The notes under the pieces: model-generated
Seen by the model: only the letters and a program-made list of their open reading frames with translations
Told to the model about the DNA's origin: nothing
The model's database searches: none
Part shown: positions 6,639-13,244 of the stretch, piece by piece
How positions within the stretch are numbered: the stretch's first letter is position 1
Layout: the number at the start of each line of letters is the position of its first letter
NCBI RefSeq assembly: GCF_000497445.1
Contig: NZ_CM002285.1
Coordinates: 6,766,626-6,781,638, forward strand
From: Streptomyces roseochromogenus subsp. oscitans DS 12.976
GTDB taxonomy: Bacteria > Actinomycetota > Actinomycetes > Streptomycetales > Streptomycetaceae
DNA length: 15,013 nucleotides
Direction of reading: 5' to 3'
Position numbers and translations under genes: made by a program

Positions 6639-6657
6639 GTACGACAGGGAGTCCGCC

Positions 6658-7539
6658 ATGCCCCGCATCGCCCTCGCCACCTACGACCCCGGCACGGAGC
6701 CCGGCCAGGACACCGATCTGCCGGAGCTGGTGCGGGCGCTCACGGCTGCCGGGGCCGACGCCGAGGCCCGGTGCTGGGACGATCCGGACGCGGACTGGGG
6801 CGGCTATGACCTCGTCGTCATCCGGTCCACCTGGGACTACAGCTGGCGGCCGGAGGAGTTCGCGGCCTGGGTGGAGCGGGCCGGGGCGCTGACCCGGCTC
6901 GCCAACCCGGCAGCCGTGGTCCACTGGAGCACCGACAAGCGCTACCTCGGCGAGCTGGCGGCCGCCGGCGTGCCCACCGTCCCCACCCGCTACATAGCGC
7001 CGGGCGAGCCCGCCGACCTGCCCGGCGACCACGAGTACGTGATCAAGCCGACCTCGGGGGCGGGCGCCCGGTTCGCCGCCCGCTACACGCCGCACGAGCA
7101 CGAGAAGGCCGTACGGCATCTCGCCCGGATGCACACCGAGGGCTTCACCGCCATGGTGCAGCCGTACGTGGCCGGCATCGACGTCAGCGGGGAACGGGCG
7201 CTGCAGTTCTTCGGCGGCCGGCTGCTCCACGCCAGCCGCAAGGGCGCCGTCCTCGCGCCCGGCACTCCGTACGACGCGGACAAGGTGGCCCACCCGAATC
7301 TGGAGCGCTGGCAGCCGACGGAGGCGGAACTGGCGGTCGCCGAGAAGGCGTTGGGTGCGGTGCCCGGTGCGGATGGGTTGCTGTACGCGCGTGTGGACCT
7401 CGTGGACGGGGAGGACGGGGAGCCCCGGCTGATGGAGCTGGAACTGGTGGAGCCGAATCTGTTCCTGTGGCTGCATCCTGGGTCGCTGGAGCGGGTGGTG
7501 GAGGCCATCCTGGCCGCGACCGAAGACGTCACCGGCTGA
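6658..7539 (+). CDS. ATP-grasp ligase of unknown substrate (DcsG/RimK-like)
   Basis: The 293-residue protein has the layout of small ATP-grasp carboxylate-amine ligases: an N-terminal domain with YDLVVIRSTWDY (50-61) and NPAAVVHWSTDKRYL (83-97), ATP-binding lysines in STDKRYL and EYVIKP (Lys130), MVQPYV (166-171), and the metal/ATP-binding end RVDLVD (245-250) and MELELVEPNLFL (259-270). The pattern is like proteins often annotated as O-ureido-D-serine cyclo-ligase (DcsG), but none of the other D-cycloserine genes is here, so the substrate is unknown. The ATG at 6658 has AGGGAG six bases upstream; an in-frame GTG at 6625 lies inside the repeat array and has no ribosome binding site. Its 3' end overlaps the convergent LysR gene by 11 bases. 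It is divergent from matB. Confidence 0.85.
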   Translation: MPRIALATYDPGTEPGQDTDLPELVRALTAAGADAEARCWDDPDADWGGYDLVVIRSTWDYSWRPEEFAAWVERAGALTRLANPAAVVHWSTDKRYLGELAAAGVPTVPTRYIAPGEPADLPGDHEYVIKPTSGAGARFAARYTPHEHEKAVRHLARMHTEGFTAMVQPYVAGIDVSGERALQFFGGRLLHASRKGAVLAPGTPYDADKVAHPNLERWQPTEAELAVAEKALGAVPGADGLLYARVDLVDGEDGEPRLMELELVEPNLFLWLHPGSLERVVEAILAATEDVTG

Positions 7540-8431
7540 CCGTCCCCCGGCACGCCGCCGCATACGCCCGTACCAGCGGCCGTTGGCCGGTCTCGCGCCG
7601 CCAGGCCAGTGCATAACGGCTGGGGCCGATGCCCCGGACCCGGCGGGTGACGACGCCGCCCAGGGTGATCAGTGGGGCGTTGCCCTCGGCGACCAGGCAG
7701 ATCCCGAGGCCTGCCACCAGCGCCTCGTACGTCTCCTCCGCCCCGGAGATCTCCGCGCCGATCCGGGGCGGCCGGCCGACGCGGGCGTCCAGCGCGAGCC
7801 AGTGGTCCCGCAGCCGGCCCGCGCTCTCCGGCAGCGCCAGGAAGGGCTCGCCCAGGACGTCCGTGAAGTCCAACTCGGCGCGGGCGGCCAGCGGGTGCGT
7901 CTCCGGCAGAGCGAGCAGGCGCGGTTCCTCGGCGACCACCGTCCAGGCGTAGCGCTCCTCGTCCGGCAGCGGCAGCCAGACGAAGGCGACGTCCGCGCTG
8001 CCGTCCGCCAGGCCCGCCGTCGGATCGTCCCAGCTCATCTGGCGCAGCCGGACCGTGACCTCGGGGTGTGCGGCGGTGAACCGGGAGCGGATGGCCGGTA
8101 GCAGCCCGCACCGGCCCGGACTGGTGCTCATGCCCACCACCAGCGTGCTGCGCTGGGCCGCCTTGGCCATCTCCACGGCCGCCGCGCCCGCCTCCCACGC
8201 GGCCAGCACCCGCCGGGCGTGCGGAAGCAGTGTCTCGCCCGCGGCCGTCAGTATCACCCCGCGCTGATCACGCCGGAACAGCTCCGTCCCCAACTGCCGC
8301 TCCAGCGACCGGATTTGTTTGCTCAGCGCCGGCTGCGAGACATACAGCCGCTCGGCGGCCCGGGTGAAGTGCAGTTCCTCGGCGACCGCGACGAAGTACC
8401 GCAGATCACGGGCGTGGACGTCCATCGTCAT
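7529..8431 (-). CDS. LysR-family transcriptional regulator
   Basis: The 300-residue protein starts with a typical LysR winged helix-turn-helix (DLRYFVAVAEELHFTRAAER, then LYVSQPALSKQIRSLERQLG and LFRR, about 9-55) and continues with a periplasmic-binding-like co-inducer domain (about 95-290; for example RSTLVVGMS, ADVAFVWLP, LVAGLGICLVAEGN). It is divergent from the dehydrogenase gene, the classical LysR arrangement, and its likely target is that gene. The ATG at 8431 and a second ATG two codons on (8425) are both possible; neither has a clear ribosome binding site. The 3' end overlaps the convergent ATP-grasp gene by 11 bases. Confidence 0.92.
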   Translation of the reverse strand: MTMDVHARDLRYFVAVAEELHFTRAAERLYVSQPALSKQIRSLERQLGTELFRRDQRGVILTAAGETLLPHARRVLAAWEAGAAAVEMAKAAQRSTLVVGMSTSPGRCGLLPAIRSRFTAAHPEVTVRLRQMSWDDPTAGLADGSADVAFVWLPLPDEERYAWTVVAEEPRLLALPETHPLAARAELDFTDVLGEPFLALPESAGRLRDHWLALDARVGRPPRIGAEISGAEETYEALVAGLGICLVAEGNAPLITLGGVVTRRVRGIGPSRYALAWRRETGQRPLVRAYAAACRGTVSR

Positions 8432-8501
8432 GACCGTTGGTTATCACCGAGGGTCTTGGACCGGCAACGGCATTCGGCGGCAGGCTGGTTCGTGCCAAGC
8501 A

Positions 8502-8573
8502 GATCGAGACATACAGAGACATGCAGAGGCATGCAGAGACATGCAGATCGAGACGTACAGATCGAGACGTACG
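8502..8573 (+). repeat. Array of six 10-base GAGACATGCA-type units before the dehydrogenase gene
   Basis: Six variants of GAGACATRCA follow one another: GAGACATACA (8506), GAGACATGCA (8516), GAGGCATGCA (8526), GAGACATGCA (8536), GAGACGTACA (8550) and GAGACGTACG (8564). The first four are head-to-tail at 10 bases; units 1, 5 and 6 are each preceded by GATC. The array runs into the GAGGAG ribosome binding site (8573-8578). A spacing of 10 or 14 bases puts the first four copies on the same face of the helix. This may be a multi-site operator for the divergent LysR protein, or an RNA leader element. Region 8432-8501 holds no other clear motif. Confidence 0.75.
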
Positions 8574-8583
8574 AGGAGTCGTG

Positions 8584-9414
8584 ATGAGCAAGGTATGGCT
8601 GGTGACCGGGGCGAGCAGCGGTTTCGGGCGGGCGATCACCGTGGCGGCCGTAGCCGCCGGTGATGTGGTGATCGGCGCGGCCCGGCGCCCCGAGGCCCTG
8701 GACGACCTGGTGGCGGCCCACCCCGACCAGGTGGAGGCGCTGCGCCTGGACGTCACCGATCTGACCGCGATCGATACGGCGGTCCAGGACGTCGTGGCCC
8801 GGCACGGGCGGATCGACGTGCTGGTCAACAACGCGGGCCGCGCCCACGTCGGTGCCGTCGAGGAGACGGCCGACGCCGAGCTGCGCGGCCTGTTCGACCT
8901 GCACTTCTTCGGCCCGGCGGCCCTGGTGCGGGCGGTGCTGCCGCACCTGAGGGAGCGGCGTTCGGGCGCGATCGTGCAGATGAGCAGCATGGGCGGGCAG
9001 ATGTCCTTCGCGGGCTTCGGGGCGTACAGCGCGACGAAGTTCGCCCTGGAGGGCCTGTCCGAGGCGCTCGCGGACGAGGTGCGGGAGTACGGCATCAAGG
9101 TGCTGATCGTCGAGCCGGGCGCGTTCCGGACGTCGCTGTTCGAGGCCGGCCGGGCCGGGGCCAGCTCCGACACCGGGGCGTATTCCAGGGCCGGTGAGAC
9201 CCGCGGCTTCGTCTCCGGCGGCCACGGCAGCCAGCCCGGCGACCCCGCCAAGGCGGCGGCTCTCATCCTGGCCGCGCTGGAGGCGGAGCACACCCCGCTG
9301 CGCCTGCCGCTCGGCGACGACGGCGTGACCGCCGTCCTGGCCCACCTCGACCAGGTCCGCGAGGACATCACCGCCTGGGAGAAGCGGACCCGGGCTACGG
9401 CCTTCGACGCCTGA
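8584..9414 (+). CDS. Short-chain dehydrogenase/reductase
   Basis: The 276-residue classical SDR has the NAD(P)-binding TGASSGFG (8-15), LDVTD (55-59), NNAG (82-85), the catalytic Ser135, Tyr148 and Lys152 (YSATK) and the PGAFRT loop after the active site. AARRPE after the second strand, with two arginines, suggests NADP(H) rather than NAD. The substrate cannot be told from sequence. The start is the ATG after GAGGAG (five-base gap). The frame stays open upstream through the repeat array, but that part has no SDR similarity. Divergent LysR regulator; convergent with the unknown gene that ends 14 bases beyond its stop. Confidence 0.93.
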   Translation: MSKVWLVTGASSGFGRAITVAAVAAGDVVIGAARRPEALDDLVAAHPDQVEALRLDVTDLTAIDTAVQDVVARHGRIDVLVNNAGRAHVGAVEETADAELRGLFDLHFFGPAALVRAVLPHLRERRSGAIVQMSSMGGQMSFAGFGAYSATKFALEGLSEALADEVREYGIKVLIVEPGAFRTSLFEAGRAGASSDTGAYSRAGETRGFVSGGHGSQPGDPAKAAALILAALEAEHTPLRLPLGDDGVTAVLAHLDQVREDITAWEKRTRATAFDA

Positions 9415-9428
9415 AACAGTGACACCGG

Positions 9429-10001
9429 CTAGGTGATGACGGCCGTCCGCTGCAGCAGCCCCCAGGTGAACTCGGCGACCACCTCGTGCCGTACGCCGTC
9501 CGGGGCGGGTGCGGTGAAGGCGAGCCCCCACCGGGTCGGCGCGGTGCCCTCCAGGGGGCGGGCCGGGGCGAAGGCGCCGGCGGCCTCGTCCACCGTGCAG
9601 GACCAGGGGGCGAGGTCGTCCAGGGTCTCCAGCCGCGGGGCCGGGACGCCGGGCGCCCGCACCAGCCACTCGTTCCACACCGCCCCGTCCGGCCCGACCA
9701 GCACCTCGAAGCGCAGGTCGGGCCAGAGCGGCAGGGCCCAGCGGCGGGCCTCGCAGCCGACGTCCCCGAGCCGGCGCGGAACGACGGACTCCGGCTCGCC
9801 GAGGACGGACCGGTACCGGGCGGCGGCGGACCGGGATCTCGGCGAACGGACCATCGCCTGCCAGCGCTTGTTGGCCTCCCGCATGTCCGCGATCGACGCG
9901 CCCAGCGCCCGGCGGGCGCCCTCGACCAGATCCGGGTTGTGGTCGGCCATACGGCGCAGCAGCACCAGCTGGAAGTCCAGATCCATGCCCTCATGGTGCA
10001 C
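9429..10001 (-). CDS. Unidentified 190-residue protein
   Basis: A helical N-terminal part (MDLDFQLVLLRRMADHNPDLVEGA, then ADMREANKRWQAMVRS) is followed by a mixed region with several tryptophans (RRWALPLWPDLRFEVLVG, AVWNEWLV, TRWGLAFTA) and a C-terminal VVAEFTWGLLQRTAVIT. No signal peptide or membrane segment is visible and I do not recognise the family. Start: GGGAGG (10008-10013 on the minus strand) lies six bases before the GTG at 10001, which is better than the ATG at 10019 (no ribosome binding site, and upstream of this GGGAGG) or the ATG at 9986 (weak). It is a single gene, convergent with the dehydrogenase and divergent from the IclR gene. Confidence 0.7.
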   Translation of the reverse strand: MHHEGMDLDFQLVLLRRMADHNPDLVEGARRALGASIADMREANKRWQAMVRSPRSRSAAARYRSVLGEPESVVPRRLGDVGCEARRWALPLWPDLRFEVLVGPDGAVWNEWLVRAPGVPAPRLETLDDLAPWSCTVDEAAGAFAPARPLEGTAPTRWGLAFTAPAPDGVRHEVVAEFTWGLLQRTAVIT

Positions 10002-10138
10002 GGTCTGCCTCCCGGCCATTGCCCGGGCAACTCTCCATGACTAGCCTGTGTTCGTCATGCCGATCGTCTGTTGATATCTCGAACATCTCGACATCGAGGT
10101 GTCGAACGGGCGCTTAGACCCAAGGGAGGGGGCCGGAC
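10002..10138. other. Divergent promoter region upstream of the IclR gene
   Basis: This 137-base region carries the ribosome binding sites of both flanking genes (GGGAGG on the minus strand; GGGAGGGGG from 10125 on the plus strand), several TCGA-containing repeats between about 10075 and 10106, and a TTAGAC near 10114 that could be a -10 box. No gene fits. Confidence 0.5.
10088..10105. promoter_or_regulatory. Inverted repeat, candidate operator for the IclR regulator
   Basis: TCGACA-TCGAGG-TGTCGA is a perfect inverted repeat with 6-base arms, and the smaller CTCGA-CA-TCGAG overlaps it at 10087-10098. It lies 33 bases upstream of the IclR start, where an autoregulatory operator is expected; IclR proteins bind short palindromes of about this length. 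The link to this regulator is inferred from position. Confidence 0.45.
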
Positions 10139-10912
10139 GTGGGACGCCTCGTGCCTGCCGTGACCCGGGCTCTCGACATTCTTGAGCTGTTCCTCGACGG
10201 GGACGGTACGCTCTCCGCCCCCGACATCGTGCGCAAGCTCCAGCTGCCGCGCACCACCGTGCACGAGCTGGTCACCACGCTCGCCGCACGCTCGTACATC
10301 GTGCCCGTGCCGGGCCAGCCCGGACGCTACCGGCTCGGCGTACGCCCGTACCAGCTCGGCAGCCGCTACGCCGAGCAGCTCGACCTGGCCGCCGAGGGCC
10401 AGCAGGTGGCCCGCTCGGTCGCCGAGACCTGCGACGAGACGGTCCACGTGGCGATCCTGGAGGGCACCGACGTCATATACATCGCCAAGGTCGACTCCAC
10501 GCACGCCGTCCGCATGGTCTCGGCCGCCGGCCGCCGCCTGCCGGCCCACTGCACCTCGGTCGGCAAGATGCTGCTGGCCTCGCTGCCCGAGCAGGAGCTG
10601 GCGGCGCGGATCCCGGACGGCGCCGAGCTGACCGCGATGACGCCCAACAGCATCACCGACCCCGCCGTACTGCGCGAGGCGCTGGCCGAGATCCGGCGGC
10701 ACGGCATCGCGGTGGAGAGCCGCGAGTCCAACCCGGACGTCAGCTGTGTGGCCGCCCCGGTCCGCGACCGCACCGGCCAGGTCGTTGCCGCTCTCTCCGT
10801 CTCGGTCCCCATGATCCGCTGGAGCGACGAGCGCCGGGCCGAGCTGGAGCAGCTGGCGGCGAAGGGCGCGGCCGAGCTGTCCGAGCGGCTGGGCCACCGG
10901 GGCACGGCGTGA
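10139..10912 (+). CDS. IclR-family transcriptional regulator
   Basis: The 257-residue protein has an N-terminal winged helix-turn-helix (VTRALDILELFLDGDGTLSA then DIVRKLQLPRTTVHELVTTL, about 8-48; wing to ~70) and the IclR effector domain (about 80-250) with VHVAILEGTDVIYIAKVDS, LPAHCTSVGKMLLA, GIAVESRESNPDVSCVAAPV and VVAALSVSVP. IclR proteins usually regulate carbon catabolism and bind a small ligand in the C-terminal domain. The GTG start has a strong purine tract (GGGAGGGGG) just upstream. Its stop overlaps the next start as GTGA, so it is coupled to the SMP-30 type gene, whose substrate or product is the likely ligand. Confidence 0.93.
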   Translation: MGRLVPAVTRALDILELFLDGDGTLSAPDIVRKLQLPRTTVHELVTTLAARSYIVPVPGQPGRYRLGVRPYQLGSRYAEQLDLAAEGQQVARSVAETCDETVHVAILEGTDVIYIAKVDSTHAVRMVSAAGRRLPAHCTSVGKMLLASLPEQELAARIPDGAELTAMTPNSITDPAVLREALAEIRRHGIAVESRESNPDVSCVAAPVRDRTGQVVAALSVSVPMIRWSDERRAELEQLAAKGAAELSERLGHRGTA

Positions 10913-11757
10913 GCGGCGGATACGAGGTCGCGGTACGGGCGGCGGCGCAGCTGGGCGAGGGCCCGACCTGGGACCCGGCCACGGGCCGGCTGATCTGGCT
11001 CGACATCCTGGGCATGCGCGTCCACACCTACGACCCCGCCACGGGCCGGCGTACGGTACGGACGACGGAGCAGCACGTGGGCGCGGTCAAGCCCCGGGAG
11101 GGCGGCGGCCTGGTGCTCAACCTCCGGGACGGCGTGGGCCTCCTGGACCCCGACGGCACGTTCCGCTGGCTGCACCACGAGCCGGTCCCCGGCCGCCGCG
11201 CGAACGACGCCGCCGTGGCGCCCGACGGCTCGCTGTGGGCGGGCACGATGCGCTACGACGAGACACCGGGCGGCGGCACGCTGACCCGGCTGACCGGCGA
11301 CGGTACGGCGCAGACGGTGCTGTCCGACGTCACGGTCAGCAACGGCACGGGCTGGAGCCCCGACGGCCGGCTCATGTACTACGTCGACACCCCGACCCGG
11401 CGGGTGGACGTCTTCGACCACGACGGCGAACGGGTCCATGGCCGGCGGCCGTTCGTGGAGATCGAGAAGGGCGCGGGTCTCCCCGACGGTCTGACGGTCG
11501 ACGCGGAGGGCTGCGTGTGGGTGGCGCTGTGGGACGGGGGAGCGGTGCGGCGCTATACGCCTTCCGGCGAGCTGGACCGGGTGATCGGCTTGCCGACGCC
11601 TCGTACGACCGCGTGTGCGTTCGGCGGCGCCGACCTGACCGACCTGTACATCACGACGGCCCGTACAGGTCTTTCGGCCCCGCATCCCCTGTCGGGTTCG
11701 GTACTGGTGGTACGGGGAGCCGGACAGGGCCTGCTCCAACCGGCATTCAAGGGCTGA
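10909..11757 (+). CDS. SMP-30/gluconolactonase-family lactonase
   Basis: The 282-residue protein is a six-bladed propeller hydrolase of the SMP-30/gluconolaconase/LRE-like family, opening sugar lactones with a bound divalent metal. Expected metal ligands are present: Glu17 in QLGEGPTWD, Asn145 in TVSNGTGWSPD and Asp193 in LPDGLTVD; GRRANDAAVAPDGSLWAGTM holds the substrate-side Asn99. Length is normal and no signal peptide is visible, so it is cytoplasmic. The GTG start is within the IclR stop (4-base overlap). With only a regulator beside it, the exact sugar lactone cannot be assigned; a dehydratase or sugar dehydrogenase partner is not in the window. Confidence 0.9.
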   Translation: MSGGYEVAVRAAAQLGEGPTWDPATGRLIWLDILGMRVHTYDPATGRRTVRTTEQHVGAVKPREGGGLVLNLRDGVGLLDPDGTFRWLHHEPVPGRRANDAAVAPDGSLWAGTMRYDETPGGGTLTRLTGDGTAQTVLSDVTVSNGTGWSPDGRLMYYVDTPTRRVDVFDHDGERVHGRRPFVEIEKGAGLPDGLTVDAEGCVWVALWDGGAVRRYTPSGELDRVIGLPTPRTTACAFGGADLTDLYITTARTGLSAPHPLSGSVLVVRGAGQGLLQPAFKG

Positions 11758-11776
11758 CCTTTTGAGGGGGTTCGCT

Positions 11777-11805
11777 GCAGTTCCCTGAGGGGCGCGGGGA
11801 ACTGC
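11777..11805. terminator. Hairpin between convergent genes, probable two-way terminator
   Basis: GCAGTTCCC (11777-11785) and GGGAACTGC (11797-11805) form a perfect 9-base-pair stem with an 11-base loop, 20 bases after the SMP-30 stop and 39 bases beyond the FAD monooxygenase stop on the other strand. There is no T-run. It is made partly by the dispersed repeat. Confidence 0.55.
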
Positions 11806-11830
11806 GCGACCAGCCCACCACGCACCCGCA
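11788..11830 (+). repeat. Short form of the Streptomyces dispersed intergenic repeat
   Basis: These 43 bases are the exact reverse complement of 6471-6513, 5.3 kb away. The match starts with AGGGGCGCGGGG, a core also found next to the stop of the GAF protein (654-665, minus strand). It fills most of the 86-base gap between the convergent SMP-30 and FAD monooxygenase genes. Confidence 0.8.
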
Positions 11831-11843
11831 GTCGAAAGTCGGC

Positions 11844-13244
11844 CTAAACCCCCGCAGCCTTTCGCTCCTCCGCAGTCAACGGCGGTCCCTCCAAAGGCGG
11901 CCTCAACGGCCCCACCGCCGCCGCCAGCAAGACCCGCGGAGCGAGCAGCACCTCTGCCCCCCGCTCCAGTGATGTCACGTCGGTCACCCGGCGGGCCACG
12001 CGGCCGTTGCCCGTCGCGGTGTACAGCAGGCGGCCGACGTACGCGGACACGAGCCGGTCCCGCACGGTGGGGCCGGAGGCCGTCGCGCCGGGGTAGAACA
12101 CGTCCTGCCCGAGCGCCAGGTCCCACGCCGCGCGCACCGGGCGGGCGACGGCCCGCTGCACGCGGCGCGCCAGCCCCGGCGTGCCCCAGCCGTGCCGCCG
12201 TATCACCTCGCGGAGCAGCACCGCGCTCTGCGCGGCGACCGCCAGACCGTGGCCGTAGACCGGGTTGAACACGGCGAGCGCGTCACCGAGGACGGTGAAG
12301 TTCTCGGGCCACACCGGCATCCGCTCGTAGAAGTGGCGCCGGTTGACGGTGGAGCGGGTCACCGACACGTCGGACAGCGGCTCGGCGCGCTCCAGCAGTT
12401 CGCCGAGCAGCGGATGCCGCAGCCGCTCCCGGGCGAAGGGGAGGAACTCCTCGTTCGTGGCGGAGGGTTCGCCGCCCCGGGTGCCGCACAGGGTGACGAT
12501 CCACCGGCCCTGCTCGATGGGCAGCAGGAAGCCCGACCGGCCCGGTCCGTCGCCGTGCGGATCGGGCTGCACATTGATCACCGGGAAGCTGTCCCAGGTC
12601 GCCTCGGGGGCGCGGAAGAGGCGGCTGGCATACACCACGCCCGGGTCGATCTCCCGGTGCTCCGGCGCGGGCAGCCCGAGGTCCGCCAGCCATCGCGTGG
12701 CCCGGGACCCGCGCCCGGTGGCGTCGACCACGAGGCCGGCGGGCAGGGTGCGCTCGGCGCCGTCCCGTGTGCGCAGCCGTACGCCGGTGACCGCGGCGTC
12801 GGTGCCGGTGAGGCCGAGGGCCTCGGTGCGGTCGACGAGGTCGATCCGCGGATCGGCGAGGACCTGTCCGCGGACGGTGGCGTCCAGCAGGTCCCGGCCG
12901 GCCAGGATCACATGGTGGGACTCGGGCCAGCGGCGGAACCAGCCCTGCGCGGAGAGGGCGACCATGCCCGTGGTGACCGGATGCCGCCGCCCCCCGGCGG
13001 CCTGGAGCGCCCCGGTGATCCCCGGCAGCAGCCGCTCCACGGCCCGTACCCCGCCCGACCACAGCATGTGGGCGTGCCGGGCCTGCGGCAGCCCCTTGCG
13101 GGGTTCGGGGCCCTCGGGCAGCGCGTCGCGCTCGACGATCACGACCCGGTCGGCACAGTCGGCGAGCGCGCGGGCCGCGAGCATGCCGGTGTGGGATCCC
13201 CCTAGGACCACGGCGGTTCTGAAGGGGGAGGGGCGGTCAGTCAT
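11844..13244 (-). CDS. FAD-dependent monooxygenase (PHBH fold)
   Basis: The 466-residue flavoprotein has a Rossmann start VVLGGSHTGMLAARAL (12-27, a GxGxxG variant with GGSHTG), an acidic strand end VVIVERD (34-40), the DATGRGSRA stretch (174-182) and the FAD-ribityl motif GDALAVFNPVYGHG (320-333), as in aromatic hydroxylases and tailoring monooxygenases. No membrane anchor or heterodomain is visible. Its ATG overlaps the stop of the upstream membrane-protein gene by eight bases (ATGACTGA), so it is the last gene of a coupled three-gene chain. The substrate is unknown; chemistry on a small hydrophobic or aromatic molecule is likely. It ends opposite the SMP-30 gene. Confidence 0.9.
   Translation of the reverse strand: MTDRPSPFRTAVVLGGSHTGMLAARALADCADRVVIVERDALPEGPEPRKGLPQARHAHMLWSGGVRAVERLLPGITGALQAAGGRRHPVTTGMVALSAQGWFRRWPESHHVILAGRDLLDATVRGQVLADPRIDLVDRTEALGLTGTDAAVTGVRLRTRDGAERTLPAGLVVDATGRGSRATRWLADLGLPAPEHREIDPGVVYASRLFRAPEATWDSFPVINVQPDPHGDGPGRSGFLLPIEQGRWIVTLCGTRGGEPSATNEEFLPFARERLRHPLLGELLERAEPLSDVSVTRSTVNRRHFYERMPVWPENFTVLGDALAVFNPVYGHGLAVAAQSAVLLREVIRRHGWGTPGLARRVQRAVARPVRAAWDLALGQDVFYPGATASGPTVRDRLVSAYVGRLLYTATGNGRVARRVTDVTSLERGAEVLLAPRVLLAAAVGPLRPPLEGPPLTAEERKAAGV

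Larger units (their letters stand above)
6349..6657. other. Divergent intergenic region between matB and the ATP-grasp gene
   Basis: These 309 bases hold, in order: the matB ribosome binding site (AGGAG, 6357-6361 on the minus strand), a 32-base G/C-only stretch (6425-6456), a short-form Streptomyces dispersed repeat (6471-6523), a possible promoter reading right (6563-6592) and a triple 14-base-spaced repeat (6597-6638) before the ATP-grasp ribosome binding site. I see no gene. Confidence 0.6.

Noticed and set aside
8502..8573. CRISPR-like or plasmid-iteron array
   Set aside because: The units are only 10 bases with no unique spacers, and there is no replication or cas gene; its position fits gene regulation better.
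8437..8583. N-terminal extension of the dehydrogenase through the repeat array
   Set aside because: The frame is open, but GAGGAG just before 8584 and the SDR fold starting at MSKVWLVTGA show that the repeats are untranslated.
10366..12126. Very long minus-strand frame (586 codons) across the IclR, SMP-30 and 3' FAD genes
   Set aside because: It covers three recognised genes antisense or out of frame, has low-complexity composition and no domain; long antisense frames are normal at this GC content.
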